Assembly (NCBI GenBank): GCA_018105865.1
Contig: CM030835.1
Coordinates: forward strand, 2,072,816 to 2,136,815
Source: Metaphire vulgaris
Taxonomy: Eukaryota > Annelida > Clitellata > Crassiclitellata > Megascolecidae
Length of the DNA stretch: 64,000 nt
Direction: 5' to 3'
Shown here: positions 1-36,268 of the stretch, in pieces
How the letters are laid out: each line of letters begins with the position of its first letter
Numbering within the stretch: the stretch's first letter is position 1
Position numbers and translations under genes: made by a program
Notes under the pieces: generated by a model
What the model saw: the letters and a program-made list of their open reading frames with translations, nothing else
What the model was told of the DNA's origin: nothing
The model's database searches: none

Positions 1-10955
<10,955 letters not shown>

Positions 10956-11768
10956 CTGCAATAAAAAAAAACAACAGAACCTATCTGTTTTGCTTATTAT
11001 GAGCATTTTAATCTAAACTGTAAAAAAACAATAGCATTCTATATGTCAACACAAAAATTCAACATGAAAGGCAACTAGCAATCATTGTAGCACCCGACAG
11101 TAGGGGTGTTCAAAAAAATAAAATTTTCAAAAAGTTATGCCTGCTGGACGGATTGTCATGCTACTATCAATGTTGAATTCAGATACACTTTTCATTTCAC
11201 ATTTCTATGATGTCCTGAGGTCCCTCAAAGGCCTTGAACGCATGAACCCCCAAACCATGGAAAAATGCACAATGATTGGGACTAAATACTTCATAACTCT
11301 CTAAAATAATCATAGATATGTCATAATAGACTCATTTTGTTTGTATTCTCTTTGGGCCGTGTCCATAGAGTCAGTAGCGCGCAGAGGGGATTTGTGGGGG
11401 CGTGGCCCCGGACGCCGCCCAGATGGAGGTGCCAAAATTGACTCGGCGACCTTCATTTTTTTGCTCGTCAAACATTTTTAGGCTTGGCCTCGGGCGCCCA
11501 CCACTCTGCGCGCCACGGCATAAAGTGGCATATGTAAAGGTCAGCTACTCTGGTGGAACAGCCACCGGATTTTTAAAAAATATTTTATCTCGCTTGCAGG
11601 CGTCATGTCCTTGAATTGGCATTTTGGGCTGGCTGGAAGTTCGGTTAAGTACCAGGACCAGGCAATAGACTGTTTGCCACATTCAAATCAATATGTGGTA
11701 GGCTACTTTGGGCAAACAGATGCAAATCAACACAATCGAACTATGCCATCCCTGGCTGAGAGAAGTTA

Positions 11769-12605
11769 AAAATGTCCAATTTACGCAATAGAAAATACCA
11801 CAGGCAAAATTCTGAATGCCAAGAACTTTTAATATACAAGAGATAGTGGCCTAATTTTTGAAAAAAAACTTAATTAGCAGGTGCTCTTCACTTGCCAGTC
11901 AAACGTGCTAACCATTCACACGTCTGCTAATACAATTCTCTGTAGTTTAAAAATGTCCAATTTACGCAATAGAAAATACAGGCAAAATTCTGAATGCCAA
12001 GAACTTTTGATATACAAGAGATAGTGGCCTAATTTTTGAAAAAACTTGATTAGCAGGTGCTCTTCTTGCCAGTCAAACGTGCTAACCATTCACACGTCTC
12101 TAAACAATTCTCTGTAGTTTAAAAATGTCCAATTAACCAATAGAAAATACCACAGGCAAAATTCTGAATGCCAAGAACTTTTGATATACAATTTTTGAAA
12201 AATCTTGATTAGGTGTTTAAAAATGTGCTAACCATTCACACGTCTGCTAATACAATTTAGTTTAATTTAATAGAAAATACCACAGGCAAAATTCTGAATG
12301 CCAAGAACTTTTGATATACAAGAGATAGTGGCCTAATTTTTGAAAAATCTTGATTAGCAGGTGCTCTTCACTTGCCAGTCAAACGTGCTAACCATTCACA
12401 CGTCTGCTAATACAATTCTCTGTAGTTTAAAAATGTCCAATTTACGCAATAGAAAATACCACAGGCAAAATTCTGAATGCCAAGAACTTTTGATATACAA
12501 GAGATAGTGGCCTAATTTTTGAAAAATCTTGATTAGCAGGTGCCCTTCACTTGCCAGTCAAACGTGCTAACCATTCACACGTCTGCTAATACAATTCTCT
12601 GTAGT
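11769..12605. repeat. internal tandem repeat of foldback element, ~178-bp unit, five copies
   Basis: Units begin near 11769, 11947, 12120, 12258 and 12428. Each runs from AAAATGTCCAATTTACGC to CAATTCTCTGTAGTTT. Unit three is [17 protein letters not shown] (~138 bp). Shared blocks include GCCAAGAACTTTTGATATAC and GTGCTAACCATTCACACGTC. Confidence 0.92.
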
Positions 12606-12764
12606 CAATCATTTCAGCGTCATATAACATGTGATGGTGAAACATGAACATTTTGCCAGCATACAAATTGCACGTCATCCATCGAGCCTGGTGAATGACT
12701 CTGGGTTTCATGAGGTGTACCCCGCGTGGTGGTGTTTCACCCAGAATGAGTAGATTGTTCTCTG

Positions 12765-12951
12765 CATTAGCGTCGCTACGGGGGGGGCAAATGGGGGCAA
12801 CTGTCCCCCCAACCTGCCCCAGACCACCTACCAGATTCGCGCAAATCCGGTGAGAAAATTTTTTGTGGAGGGGGGTTAGGGGTGGGTAAGGAATCTGACA
12901 CGCCAGACCCCTTTTGCCCCCCCCAACCAAAAATTCCTGGCGACGCCACTG
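12765..12951. mobile_element. hAT-type MITE nested in the foldback loop
   Basis: Ends CATTAGCGTCGCTACGG and CCTGGCGACGCCACTG are imperfect inverted repeats of the CAGTGGCG type. They are flanked by the exact 8-bp duplication GTTCTCTG (12757-12764 and 12952-12959). Confidence 0.88.
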
Positions 12952-13792
12952 GTTCTCTGCTTATTCATGATAGTCGTCACGGGGCATGGTTCCAGATTCT
13001 CTTTGTGTCCAGATATTTCTCAGCTCCTAGACAACGTGACCCTTAACTTCTCTCAGCCAGGGTTGGCATAGTTCGATTGTGTTGATTTGCATCTGTTTGC
13101 CCAAAGTAGCCTACCACATATTGATTTGAATGTGGCAAACAGTCTATTGCCTGGTCCTGGTACTTAACCGAACTTCCAGCCAGCCCAAAATGCCAATTCA
13201 AGGACATGATGCCTGCAAGCGAGATAAAATATTTTTTAAAAATCCGGTGGCTGTTCCACCAGAGTAGCTGACCTTTACATATGCCACTTTATGCCGTGGC
13301 GCGCAGAGTGGTGGGCGCCCGAGGCCAAGCCTAAAAAATGTTTGACGAGCAAAAAAATGAAGGTCGCCGAGTCAATTTTGGCACCTCCATCTGGTCGGCG
13401 TCCAGGGCCACGCCCCCAAATCCCCTCTGCGCGCTACTGACTCTATGGACACGGCCCAAAGAGAATACAAACAAAATGAGTCTATTATGACATATCTATG
13501 ATTATTTTAGAGAGTTATGAACTATTTAGTCCCAATCATTGTGCATTTTTCCATGGTTTGGGGGTTCATGCGTTCAAGGCCTTTGAGGGACCTCAGGACA
13601 TCATAGAAATGTGAAATGAAAAGTGTATCTGAATTCAACATTGATAGTAGCATGACAATCCGTCCAGTAGGCATAAATTTTGAAAATTTTATTTTTTTGA
13701 ACACCCCTAACCCGACAGTGTCCACTACTTTTTGAAACCATGTAGCCATAGCTAGCACTATCCAAGTATGCATCAGTGAACAGTGTCCATAT

Positions 13793-13824
13793 ATTATTAT
13801 TATTATTACTACTACTACTACTAC

Positions 13825-13888
<64 letters not shown>
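13793..13888. repeat. (ATT)n microsatellite
   Basis: ATT/ACT trinucleotide run in intergenic DNA. Confidence 0.95.
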
Positions 13889-14284
13889 AAGTTAAAACCT
13901 AGTCCTCAAACTACTAATGAAGCCAAGTATAAAAGTCTCAACTGCTGTTAGAGACACGACTTTATCTTTCTCCAATTTTAGCATTTATCTGCCCCAGTAA
14001 ATATCTTTCCAAATTGTTTGCAAAGACAGCAGCAAGATGCCCCTGTGCTGAGATAAAGCATTCTATATCTCAGGACTACAAACAAACGCAAGACAGTGGG
14101 AGCACTAAAACAACACTAGGAAGGAATATAGGGAAACATGATCTGATTCCCTGAACATGGGAATATATATGTATTTGTCCACAAGATGTTGGTGCTTCTA
14201 CATCACATATATAACACAAAGCATTCTACAGTCAGCAGACCTACCTTCTGGCAATATTACAATGCAACTATGCTGCACATCAGA

Positions 14285-14285
14285 G

Positions 14286-14349
<64 letters not shown>

Positions 14350-14430
14350 TAATAATAATAATAATAATATAATAATGTGACTTCAAGTGGTTTGGGAGAC
14401 TAAGTTAGCCTGTGTGAAAAACCAACGCTA
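14285..14430 (+). repeat. (TAA)n array with SINE-like unit
   Basis: The (AAT)n run at 14287-14378 is followed directly by a unit reading TGACTTCAAGTGGTTTGGGA then GCCTGTGTGAAAAACC. Related units sit beside (TTA)n arrays at 53680, 55650, 46190 (inverted) and 49090 (inverted). Confidence 0.7.
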
Positions 14431-14756
14431 TAACTACATGTAGTGACCTAACTTTCCCAAATAACTTCTGAATCCATTTATTTTGTTTCAACTGTCACTG
14501 CCTCTTTGTCCAGATTGTTCCATTTGTGCACAACTCTTGCAAAAAACGTTTTCCTTTGTTGATCTCACCGTCTGCTGTGACATAATGCGTTGAAAATAGA
14601 ATACTTGCGAATAAATAAATACCGGGTACACACTGGTAATAACATTCAAACACCTATGCGTATAAATTAAAACATGACCTTTAACCAAAGCATAGTATAA
14701 AGTACCGGTAATCCAAATCAGTGCTCCTAACTTTGAAACCCAATAGTAGAATGGCA

Positions 14757-14920
14757 AAAATTATTAATAAGTCTCATACTAGTTTGTCTCATACTAGACT
14801 ACAAAGCGTTCAATAACTCACCTTGTCTTGTCTTGTCAAGACAAGGTAGTTGTTGAATGTTTTGTAACCTGGTATGAGACAAACTGTTTGACTTATTAAT
14901 AATTTTTACCATAACTCACC
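14757..14920. repeat. imperfect palindrome (small foldback/MITE)
   Basis: AAAAATTATTAATAAG at the left and CTTATTAATAATTTTT at the right, with internal inverted copies of GTCTCATACTAG / TGGTATGAGAC and a central CTTGTC/GACAAG palindrome. Confidence 0.75.
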
Positions 14921-15597
14921 ACAGACTTTCAAATTCAATGCATAAAAACATAAATAGATAACTCATTAGAACTAATTTTATATTGAAAATTGTCTCAACT
15001 GCTCTTAGGCAATAATAACAGAGAAAATTCCAGAATATGTAATGCTAGTGTGTGTATAAGATGCCTGATGCCAAAACATGTAGTTGAACTTCAGATATCA
15101 AAGGTCTAAGCAGGCACTGCTGCATAAGCACTCACTCAAAACAATTCAAATATTTATTTCAACTCGAGAGATGATCAAACAGCACACAACAGCTCAAATG
15201 CCTTCACTGCAAAAAATGGAACCACCGACCAAAATAACACTGCATTTCATAATCGCCCGGTAGGTTATTTATAGAGAAACAATTGCAAGCACATCTTCAA
15301 AAATAGAAATATATTGCAAATCAGTAAGCAGTAAATCTATACCAAAAACATCATCACCAGTCACTGCAAAGGTCGTGAAGTGCAACATCACACCGACCAT
15401 TAATATAAATGACCAAAATTCGATCACTGTTATTACCATTGCCATCATCACCACCATCATAGTCACCGATGATGTCGCTGCAGTCAGCATAATCATAAAC
15501 AACAGCAGCAAAAGCAACAGGCATTGCACAAGCATGATTTCACTGATACAAACAGGTGTTTGAGCAGATGCATTATTGTTTGAATCAAATTATATTA

Positions 15598-16009
15598 GGG
15601 GCTGTCCATTAATTATGTCAACAATTTAGAGGGGAGGGGCTTTGGAAAAGTTTGACAGTTGTTGACAGGGGGGGTTAAGAGAAGTTGACGTCAACAATTT
15701 CACTTTTTTTAAATAATAAAAAAACAAGAAATTTCATAGAATACTACTTATTACAATGGAAAAAAGCATTAGAAAAAAGGTCATCACCACCACATTTTGA
15801 CACTCGATGAGGAAAAATGGGAAAAATGGTCATTACCACAAAAATAATAACCTTGTTATTGGGACCTGTCATTGATCTTGGGGGGGGGGTCAAGAGTTGT
15901 TGACGTAATTATGGGTGGGGGTTAAGTGAAAATTGACATTTGTTGACAAGAGGCGGGGAGGGGGTCAAAAATTGACCAAAAATTTTTGACATAATTAATG
16001 GACAGCCCC
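15598..16009. mobile_element. PIF/Harbinger-like MITE
   Basis: Terminal repeats GGGGCTGTCCATTAATTATG and its inverse at the right end are flanked by TTA (left) and TTT (right), close to the TWA target duplication of PIF/Harbinger elements. The middle is G-rich and non-coding. Confidence 0.75.
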
Positions 16010-16693
16010 TTTGACATTAACTCATCTGAAACAGATCGATGAAACTGCCAAATCAATCATCATTTATTTTAAAGGACAGCTGATGTTTCTCAGTAAATCA
16101 AAACTGGAACAGGGAGAAGGTTGCCACATTACCACAAAGCTCTAAGTCTGACAGTACAGTGTACTATTTAGGCACAGCAGGTACAGTATTTGTTCCTGCA
16201 TAGATAAAGAATACCAGGTAATGCTAAAATATAATTATTAGGATCTCTTATGTTCAACAGGTCTCAGAATCAATACAAACCAAATTTATATAGAACCACT
16301 TTGTAATGCACAGTTAGTGTCTGTCCCAATGACTCACCAATTCCTGGCTGTATGAGAAACAAGAGCAATCCAGCCATTCAGGCTGAAAAACAGGATGACA
16401 GCCTATTGTGGATACCTGATGCCATGTATGCTGTATGCAGTATTGACAATAATTAAACAAACCAATGAAAGAAATCTGATCCTTCTGGTGGCTGTTATGT
16501 CAGAAAGAAGCAAATTACCCACATGACATTTAAACTCACAACGTTTACCCTAGGTAAATTCCAAGGGTCTTTGTCATGAGTCATGCACAAATGAAACTTG
16601 GCCTCAGGAATAAGAATAGAAAGTAATATGAATCACTGATGGAAAATATATGTTCCACAGTATGCTAACAGATCTGATAACAACCACTGTAAT

Positions 16694-16879
16694 CAGTATT
16701 TTATCCAGACTCAGGCCTTTGGGGGAGGTGGGAAATTGAGGCTTTGGCGGGGGGATCGACTTGATTGGAGGGGGAAAGACACAGTTCAATGCAAAATTTG
16801 TGTAAGTGCTGGGATTTGGGGGGATTTGAGGTTTTGGGGGAGAAAATCTCCCCTCCTAACAGGCCTGTATAAAACACTG
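16694..16879. mobile_element. hAT MITE, CAGTGTTTTATCCAG family
   Basis: Ends CAGTATTTTATCCAGAC and CCTGTATAAAACACTG. Flanks ACTGTAAT/ACTATAAT agree at 7 of 8 bases. A better copy is at 58371-58549. Confidence 0.82.
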
Positions 16880-17956
16880 ACTATAATCGAAATCATCATC
16901 GACCAATAGAGAAAGATAATCACCTTAATGAACTAAACCAGTCTTTCCTGCCATTTTGTCTACCGGTATACACTGAAAATTAATTCTCCTTAACCCTTTC
17001 ACTACTGCAATCTTCACAACCAAGTATTTTGTGATGTCAAAATGTCGGCCGTACAGGGCCAAATGGTTTAAAAAAATCATGCAGAGCAATAAGTCAATAG
17101 TGTGAAACAAGGTAATGCTTTTGACCGTGAAGCAACTAAATTGCTCATTATATGCAGAAGGTCTATCGTATATGCTGTAATATGCACATTTCACCACAAT
17201 TCATAATATCACAAGGCAAATGCATCTTACAGATATATAACATATAATGTTGAAAAATTATTTATTAAAACAACAAAATTAGCTTATGGATATGACGTCA
17301 ATAAAATCTGACTTTTGTAAAGGTGGCCAAACACCAATCTGATTTGCATATTGCTGTCAAATGAGAAAGTTTCTTTGCAAACGATAAATGAAAAATGACA
17401 GCTATTCAGATATGCATAGCTATAACTTATAAGTGAATCTAACAGACATTGTGGCCATAGGAACGCTTGAAACAGATGCAATAAACCTTGAGCTTCCTGT
17501 GCATGGAGTCATGTAAGGAAACTCAGTTAACCACAGGAATGAACAATAATTACCATAGACCTATAAAGCATTGGATATGGATGGTGCACACCAAAGATAA
17601 TCGATATCTCTTTCCTCCATGCTGCCTCTGGACTCACATCAATTTCATCACCATCAATTCTAAAAGAGACAGCCAGGGATTTCAGCTGCTGCAAAACTGA
17701 TCTATCGAGGAACGTATCCCCTAGATGGCGGGCGACAGGAAGGATGAGTCAGCCTGTGAAATGCTGTTTCATTACTTTACTAATCTCCTGCAAACGTCAT
17801 CGGCTGATCGCTATGGAAACTTCCATCTTGCGATCCAAGTTGCACCGTAAGGAAAACTCACCACAGTCGATAATATATCACGCAAAAATTCTGTTAGCCA
17901 CATACACAAGAGACAAATTATTCAACTCGACTTATAGGACCATCAACATTTGGGAT

Positions 17957-18036
17957 TTAACCCCTTAACCATGTATTTAACTGTAACTCAATGTAAAATG
18001 GACGGATATATCCGGGATCCCCAGTTAAGGGGTTAA
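17957..18036. mobile_element. piggyBac-like 80-bp mini-element
   Basis: TTAA target sites flank CCCCTTAACC...GTTAAGGGG, the TTAA/CCC signature of piggyBac ends. Near-identical copies lie at 36053-36132 and, inverted, at 62594-62674. Confidence 0.8.
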
Positions 18037-18309
18037 TATTCTGGCATATTATGCTGCTGAGTGTCTATCAGTTTTGAATGGCAAATTAAAGAGCATGTCA
18101 TAATATTAACTTACTTATAATTAATTCATTGATGTCTGTCTTTTCACTCAAGTTAGAGATACAGTACTGCTAAAAAATTGTGAACACATGTGGATTTAGA
18201 AGCAAAACGAATTGTAAGGCTTGTTAAAACATTGCAGTCACAACAAAGAACACCAATACTGTATTTTTTCATTAATAATACTATTCTACGATTGATGTAC
18301 AGAAGGCTA

Positions 18310-18830
18310 TATATATGCAAAAATTCAGAAGACTGTTGAAACGAATTTTATCCACATTTTCTTGTGTCCCCATCTTCATTGCATTAAACCATACTAGAAC
18401 AGTCAATATATTTTGCCCCAGTTTTATTCTAGAGCGTTCGAAATGTCACGAAAAATGGTGAGCTACAGTTTCAATAGGAATAGTACTGTAGGAATAGTCC
18501 TTCTGCAGGCCAATGTCAAACAGGGTATCAATTTTATTATATTTTTGTGGTGTATAAAACCTGTGATACAAGAAACCAGTTATCTGAAGACCCCTATTAT
18601 TACGACTTTGTAGACATTTGACAGAGAATATATTTCTGAAAGACTTTGTATAATGTCGACTCAAATGGCTCACCATTTTTCGTGGCATTTCGAATGATCT
18701 AGAATCAAAGTGATACAGAATATATTTCCTACTCTAGTACGGTTTGACACAATGGAGATGGGGACACAAGAAAATGTGGATTGAATTCAGTTCATCACTC
18801 TTCTTAATTTGTGCATATCTATAGCCTACT
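18310..18830. repeat. foldback repeat, GGGGACACAAGAA family, with ~150-bp inverted ends
   Basis: The left end (18320-18470) is an imperfect reverse complement of the right end (18660-18825), each containing CTTGTGTCCCCAT or its inverse. The middle (18500-18640) matches 100-240 and 58700-58840. Confidence 0.75.
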
Positions 18831-18989
18831 ACAGCAATAGTACTCTACTAAGGCGTAAACATGGTAAACGCGTAACTCTGTTAGAGTCTGTTGAATTTCA
18901 TCAGAATATCGGGGTTGAAGATAGTGCTTGCCTATAGGCCTAACCGCCGCAGTGCGTGGATGGATCTCCACAGTGCGGAAATGGCTATC

Positions 18990-19260
18990 CGCAGTGCGGG
19001 GATGGCTATGGCGCCGTTCTTTCGGAACGGTGTCAGACAGGGTTTCAATTTAATAATATTTTTGTGGTCTATAAAACCTGTGATACAAGAAACCAGCTAT
19101 CTTAAGACCCCTCTTATCACTCGATCAACTTTGTGGACATTTGACAGAGAATAGATTTCTGAAAGACTTTATAAAAACTTTATAATGTTGATTGAAATAG
19201 TTGACCATTTTTCATGGCATTTTGAACGCTCTAGAATAAAATAGAGAATGAATATACTGA
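18990..19260. repeat. partial copy of the GGGGACACAAGAA repeat
   Basis: It contains AGGGTTTCAATTTAATAATA, CTATAAAACCTGTGATACAA and GACATTTGACAGAGAATAGA in the same order as at 100-250. Confidence 0.7.
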
Positions 19261-19889
19261 TTATTCTAAAATATGACCAACACAGTTGACGTAAAACCGT
19301 TGACTTTTTGTTGAAGGAGGGTGCAGTGGGGTCGGCCGCGGCCCCCGCTGGTGTTCAGTTGCATAGTGCCTCCAGTTTTAAACAACCCCACTTTGCATAA
19401 GCTGGATGCAAATATATTTCTGGGAACAATTTGTAGTCAATAGTTCAGCAGTCAACTGCCTTTCAACAGTCGGCTGAAACAATGTTCAATCAATCAATAT
19501 GAGGTATTTTTGGTAGCAACCTTGGAGATTCTTCAATCCTCAAAAATATACATAATGGGAAATTAGTTCTCATTGTGAATTATCAACAGTCAACACATCT
19601 CAATTTATCACTCATATCTTTAGGGCTATAAAAGCAAAGCAGCCAGAAATATATAGCACAAGAGCAGATCATTTTGGAAGTGACCTGCTTATACGTACAA
19701 AAAAATTACAAGGTAAATGTCAGAAAATGCTCTAGAACAGTGTAGCCTAGAACACATAAAATGTGTGAAGCAGAAGTCAGTGGCAAAAAAATTTGTCCTG
19801 CTTTACCTAAAAATAGTTTGAATTTGACCAGGATCTTGAATGAATCTGACTTGGTGTGCCTTTGTACTTAAATATGGACGAACCCCTAC

Positions 19890-20073
19890 CAGTGGCGGCT
19901 CCACCAGGGGGTCAGAGGGCCCGTGCCCCCTATTGAGTGCCTGCCTCCCCAGTTCCCAGTTGGGACCCTATACTTAATGCTACATACATTAAACAACAAA
20001 TGGTTGGCCCCCATGATTAGAAGTTGCCACCCCAACGGCCCCCCACTTGCCAAATATCCTAGAGACGCCACTG
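19890..20073. mobile_element. hAT MITE, CAGTGGCGGCTC family, copy A1
   Basis: Ends CAGTGGCGGCTCCACC and AGAGACGCCACTG. Flanks ACCCCTAC/TCCCTACA match imperfectly. The interior shares GGGACCCTATACTTAATGC with copies A2-A5. Confidence 0.82.
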
Positions 20074-20460
20074 TCCCTACATAAATAGAAAACTTAGTTA
20101 TCTTACTTGTTACACATGAAAAGTCTTCACATCAACACAGCCACTTTAATGCCTATTAAAAATAGACTGTTACGATTTCATATACCGCACCTACTTACAA
20201 ATCTCGCTGGAAAATGTAACGACCAACTTTCGACCACTAATAATATGCCACTCCACATCCAACTAGTTCACGGCCAGCGCAGGTCGACAGAGAAAGTGGG
20301 TTCTCAGTCTCAACACCTCACTCACTAAGCACATCACAATTCGAAAGACAAACCCACGTGTGCAGTTCGCGTGAAAATTAATTGCTCCAAACTATTGGTC
20401 ATGAATTTGCAACCCGGTGCCGACCGAGGCTAAGCAAGCGCTTCAGCGGCTACAACGGGA

Positions 20461-20515
20461 TCTTACTTGTTAAATCAGTCGGAATAGTGCAGCAGCAGCA
20501 GCTTCGGCAGCTTCA

Positions 20516-20548
<33 letters not shown>

Positions 20549-20660
20549 GCAGCTGAGCGCTCAACATCAGTCGGTCATTGGACTCATTGATTCGTCTAAC
20601 GACGAGAATGGTCGGAAGCTGCTGCTGCTGCTGCTGCTGCTGCTGCAGCTGAGCAGCGAA
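20461..20660 (-). repeat. (CAG)n and facing (CTG)n tracts; possible SARM1 5' exon
   Basis: CAG runs at 20492-20553 face CTG runs at 20620-20646 and could pair into a long hairpin. On the minus strand a good donor, AACAA|GTAAGA, ends a GC-rich stretch near 20466. This could be a 5' UTR exon of SARM1, but no transcript evidence exists here. The plus-strand poly-Gln/poly-Leu frame has no recognisable protein features. Confidence 0.45.
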
Positions 20661-20915
20661 GCGTGGGACGAGTCCACGTCGACAGGGAGCGCTCCATTTA
20701 CCGGTCAGGGGGTGATCGGATGTCGCTCAACTTCAAACGGCGGCTCCCAATGGCTCTGGTCACCGGTAGGAGGCACAAGGCCGCTAGCTGCGGCCATACC
20801 TTAAGGCCTAATCTGCGTCCTTATTCAGCGGTACCGCAATGTCTGAATATGCAAGAAAAATTCCTGGATTTAATGCACTCTAATTTTAAAATCGACCGTC
20901 AAGCAGACGCCGCCA

Positions 20916-21316
<401 letters not shown>

Positions 21317-21802
21317 TGACAGCCATTGCTTTTGAACCAATTCAGTCTACATCGGTCGCTGATCGGCGTAACCACAGGGGACACAGAAGCCCGGCCACCC
21401 CCCACCCCCATTGTAATTAACTTGGACTGGTCGTGGAATATGCGCAAAGCCTTTGAGAAATTTTAGGGGGATAGAAAATGGAAGAGAATAAGCGAATGTA
21501 TTTGCGATGAAATCTTACAGGGTTTTTTGCTAGAGAATGTCGATGAGCCCCTATTCCTAAATAATTAATGGGTGCGCCACTGTCATCGGTCTGTATGTCA
21601 TTGCATGTCCTCATTAACTTCATAGAAATTAATTGCCACCCCTACCGCCACCCCCCCCCCCCACCTACAAGAGTTCTTGGAGCCGCCACTGGAAGTAGTA
21701 GACCTACAGTAAGAATTGAAATGAAGTCTGGAATAAAATATAAATAAGTGACATTGGTTTTCATAATTATCAAAGCATCCCCTTTTCTGGACACAGTGTA
21801 TA

Positions 21803-21836
<34 letters not shown>

Positions 21837-21927
21837 GGTCACAAATAGCCACAGTGGACAGCATAGCCTACTACCTTATCCTATCCTAGCAATTCTCCCT
21901 TGGCCTCTAGTACTTTTAAAAATTAAT

Positions 21928-22330
21928 CTTATTTGGCAATAACGCCAAAAAGGCGTATTCCGATCATTTTGCTCTGAAACTCCAGTAACAATAGGAATCT
22001 CTTATGGTCATTGGTCAGTCGGGATCTAGCGGTTAATTAAGCGAATTTGCCCTACTCATAGGATTTTTAACACGCGTAATGAAGGTATGTTCATGATACA
22101 ATTTTAAAGAAGATAATTTTTGAGAAATTTCAATATTTATTTTTCTCGTTTTGTCTTATTTGGCAACTATATGAACAATTCTGCCTAATAGGCTATATTA
22201 TATGCCATAATTATTTTCATTCGAATTGGAGAGCTTTTATGTTGTCATTTGTTCAAAACTCACCGGATTCTTTTCAACTAACGTTCGCCAGATTAAAATA
22301 TTATCTGCTATTTTTATAGCTATACTATAT
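21928..22330. repeat. dispersed ~400-bp repeat, copy 1
   Basis: Collinear with 63249-63650. Shared words include CATTTTGCTCTGAAACTCC, CAATAGGAATCTCTT and AACTAACGTTCGCCAGAT/AACTGACGTTCGCCAGAT. Confidence 0.75.
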
Positions 22331-22345
22331 AGCCCCAGCTGTACC

Positions 22346-22542
22346 CAGTGGCGGCTCCACCGGGGGGGCAGGGGGCCCGTGCCCCTATTGAGTGCCTGGT
22401 CCCCCCAGTGCCCCCCCCCAGTTGGGACCCTATACTTAATGCTGCATACATTAAACAACAAATGGTTGGCCCCCCATGATTAGGAGTTGCCACCCCAACG
22501 ACCCCCCCCTCCCCAACTTGCCAAATCCTAGAGCCGCCACTG
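22346..22542. mobile_element. hAT MITE, CAGTGGCGGCTC family, copy A2
   Basis: Ends CAGTGGCGGCTCCACCGG and CTAGAGCCGCCACTG, flanked by the exact duplication GCTGTACC (22338-22345, 22543-22550). Confidence 0.92.
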
Positions 22543-23163
22543 GCTGTACCGCAGATTAGCCGACAACCTGTGTTTGATCCTAGGGAACAGAGATTATGCT
22601 TCAAAACTTCATTACCAGTGCACCTGGATGAAGTGGATATTAATATGGTAGCCCCCACCCCCTACGCGTAGGCTGATGCATGTCGAAACGCTATTTGCAA
22701 CGAACATTTACTTTTTATTTGTGCGGTGCTCTCCACAATAGGCCTACCTGTAATTTTTCTTTTATTCCTTCAATTTAACTTTGATACCACGACGATGACG
22801 TCGACGACGACGACGATTTATCTTCCGATACCTTCAACGATAGGCCTAAATTATATTTACGGAGCAAATTATTAAATTATTCGACCTAGAGTACTTACAA
22901 ATCTGAAGTTTGAATATAGACCCTAATGAGATTATGAAACTGTTCGCCACAATGAATAGGCTAGGCCTAAACCCAAATGTGGACGATGTATAACTGATGC
23001 TGTGAAGTTTTTCCATTCTTGCATCGTGAGGTTAAATTTTTCCTCTGCCACGAATGTTCCCAGTTTTAAAACAATAGAACCACAGTTCTGACTTTTATGA
23101 CACTGAACGCATATCTAGACAACAAACCATGTCCACTTTATATAAGTATATAGCCATTATAAA

Positions 23164-23346
23164 CAGTGGCGGCTCTAGGATTTGGCAAGTGGGGGCCTTT
23201 GGGGTGTCAACTTCTAATAATGGGGGGGCAACCATTTGTTGTTTAATGTATGTAGCATTAAGTATAGGATCCCCACCGGGGGGACCACTGGGGGGCAGGC
23301 ACTCAATAGGGGGCACGGGCCCCTGCCCCCGGTGGAGCCGCCACTG
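23164..23346. mobile_element. hAT MITE, CAGTGGCGGCTC family, copy A3
   Basis: Orientation inverse to A2. Ends CAGTGGCGGCTCTAGG and GTGGAGCCGCCACTG, with exact duplication ATTATAAA (23156-23163, 23347-23354). Confidence 0.92.
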
Positions 23347-23587
23347 ATTATAAACGAAACGCCTATTAATTATTTCAAATAAATATTTGTAATATCAGTG
23401 AGAGTATTTCACGACATCAGTTGTTGGCCAAGAACTGAAGTACAGTAGTTCATCGCTGAATAATATATTGCGGGAATGTTCGAGCACTCTTTCGGAAGAT
23501 GCCATGCATGGCCTGACACTATGCCAGCGAAGAGCATGCCACCGACAGGCGTGCCGGACTGACGTTTGGTCGTGTCATGTCTTGACG

Positions 23588-35967
<12,380 letters not shown>

Positions 35968-36052
35968 GTCCGACGCGACCTATATCGGCCTATGATCCCC
36001 GTGTGGGCCTATGCACGCACCCACCGACATCGTTCGATTCCAACGCAACGCT

Positions 36053-36132
36053 TTAACCCCTTAACCGTGTATTTAACTGTAACTCAATGTAAAATGGGCG
36101 GATATATCCGGGATCCCCAGTTAAGGGGTTAA
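36053..36132. mobile_element. piggyBac-like 80-bp mini-element, copy 2
   Basis: TTAA-flanked, CCCCTTAACC...GTTAAGGGG ends, nearly identical to 17957-18036. Confidence 0.8.
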
Positions 36133-36268
36133 TAAAAATACGGCCGTGACTTCAGACAGCGAAGTAGCATCGCTCGTTACTGCTATGCTAGTATTCGAAT
36201 TCCCTGTGAGTCATCTTCATGCACAGCTGAACATTTTCCCAATCCCACCAGATACTTTGACTCTAAAG

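Larger units (their letters stand above)
11101..13709. mobile_element. 2.6-kb foldback transposon with ~668-bp inverted arms
   Basis: Left arm 11101-11769 and right arm 13043-13709 are near-perfect reverse complements; I see only scattered mismatches. The ends read TAGGGGTGTTC and GAACACCCCTA. The word ACCCGACAGT flanks both sides (11092-11101 and 13710-13719), so a target duplication of 8-10 bp is likely, as in hAT-type elements. The interior carries tandem repeats and a nested MITE. No transposase-like reading frame is present, so it is non-autonomous. Confidence 0.9.

Noticed and set aside
11769..12605. CRISPR-like array
   Set aside because: The repeats are contiguous ~178-bp tandem units without short repeats and unique spacers, in an animal genome.
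12586..12930. Pro/Gly-rich minus-strand frame
   Set aside because: It runs through the nested MITE and its homopolymer tracts.
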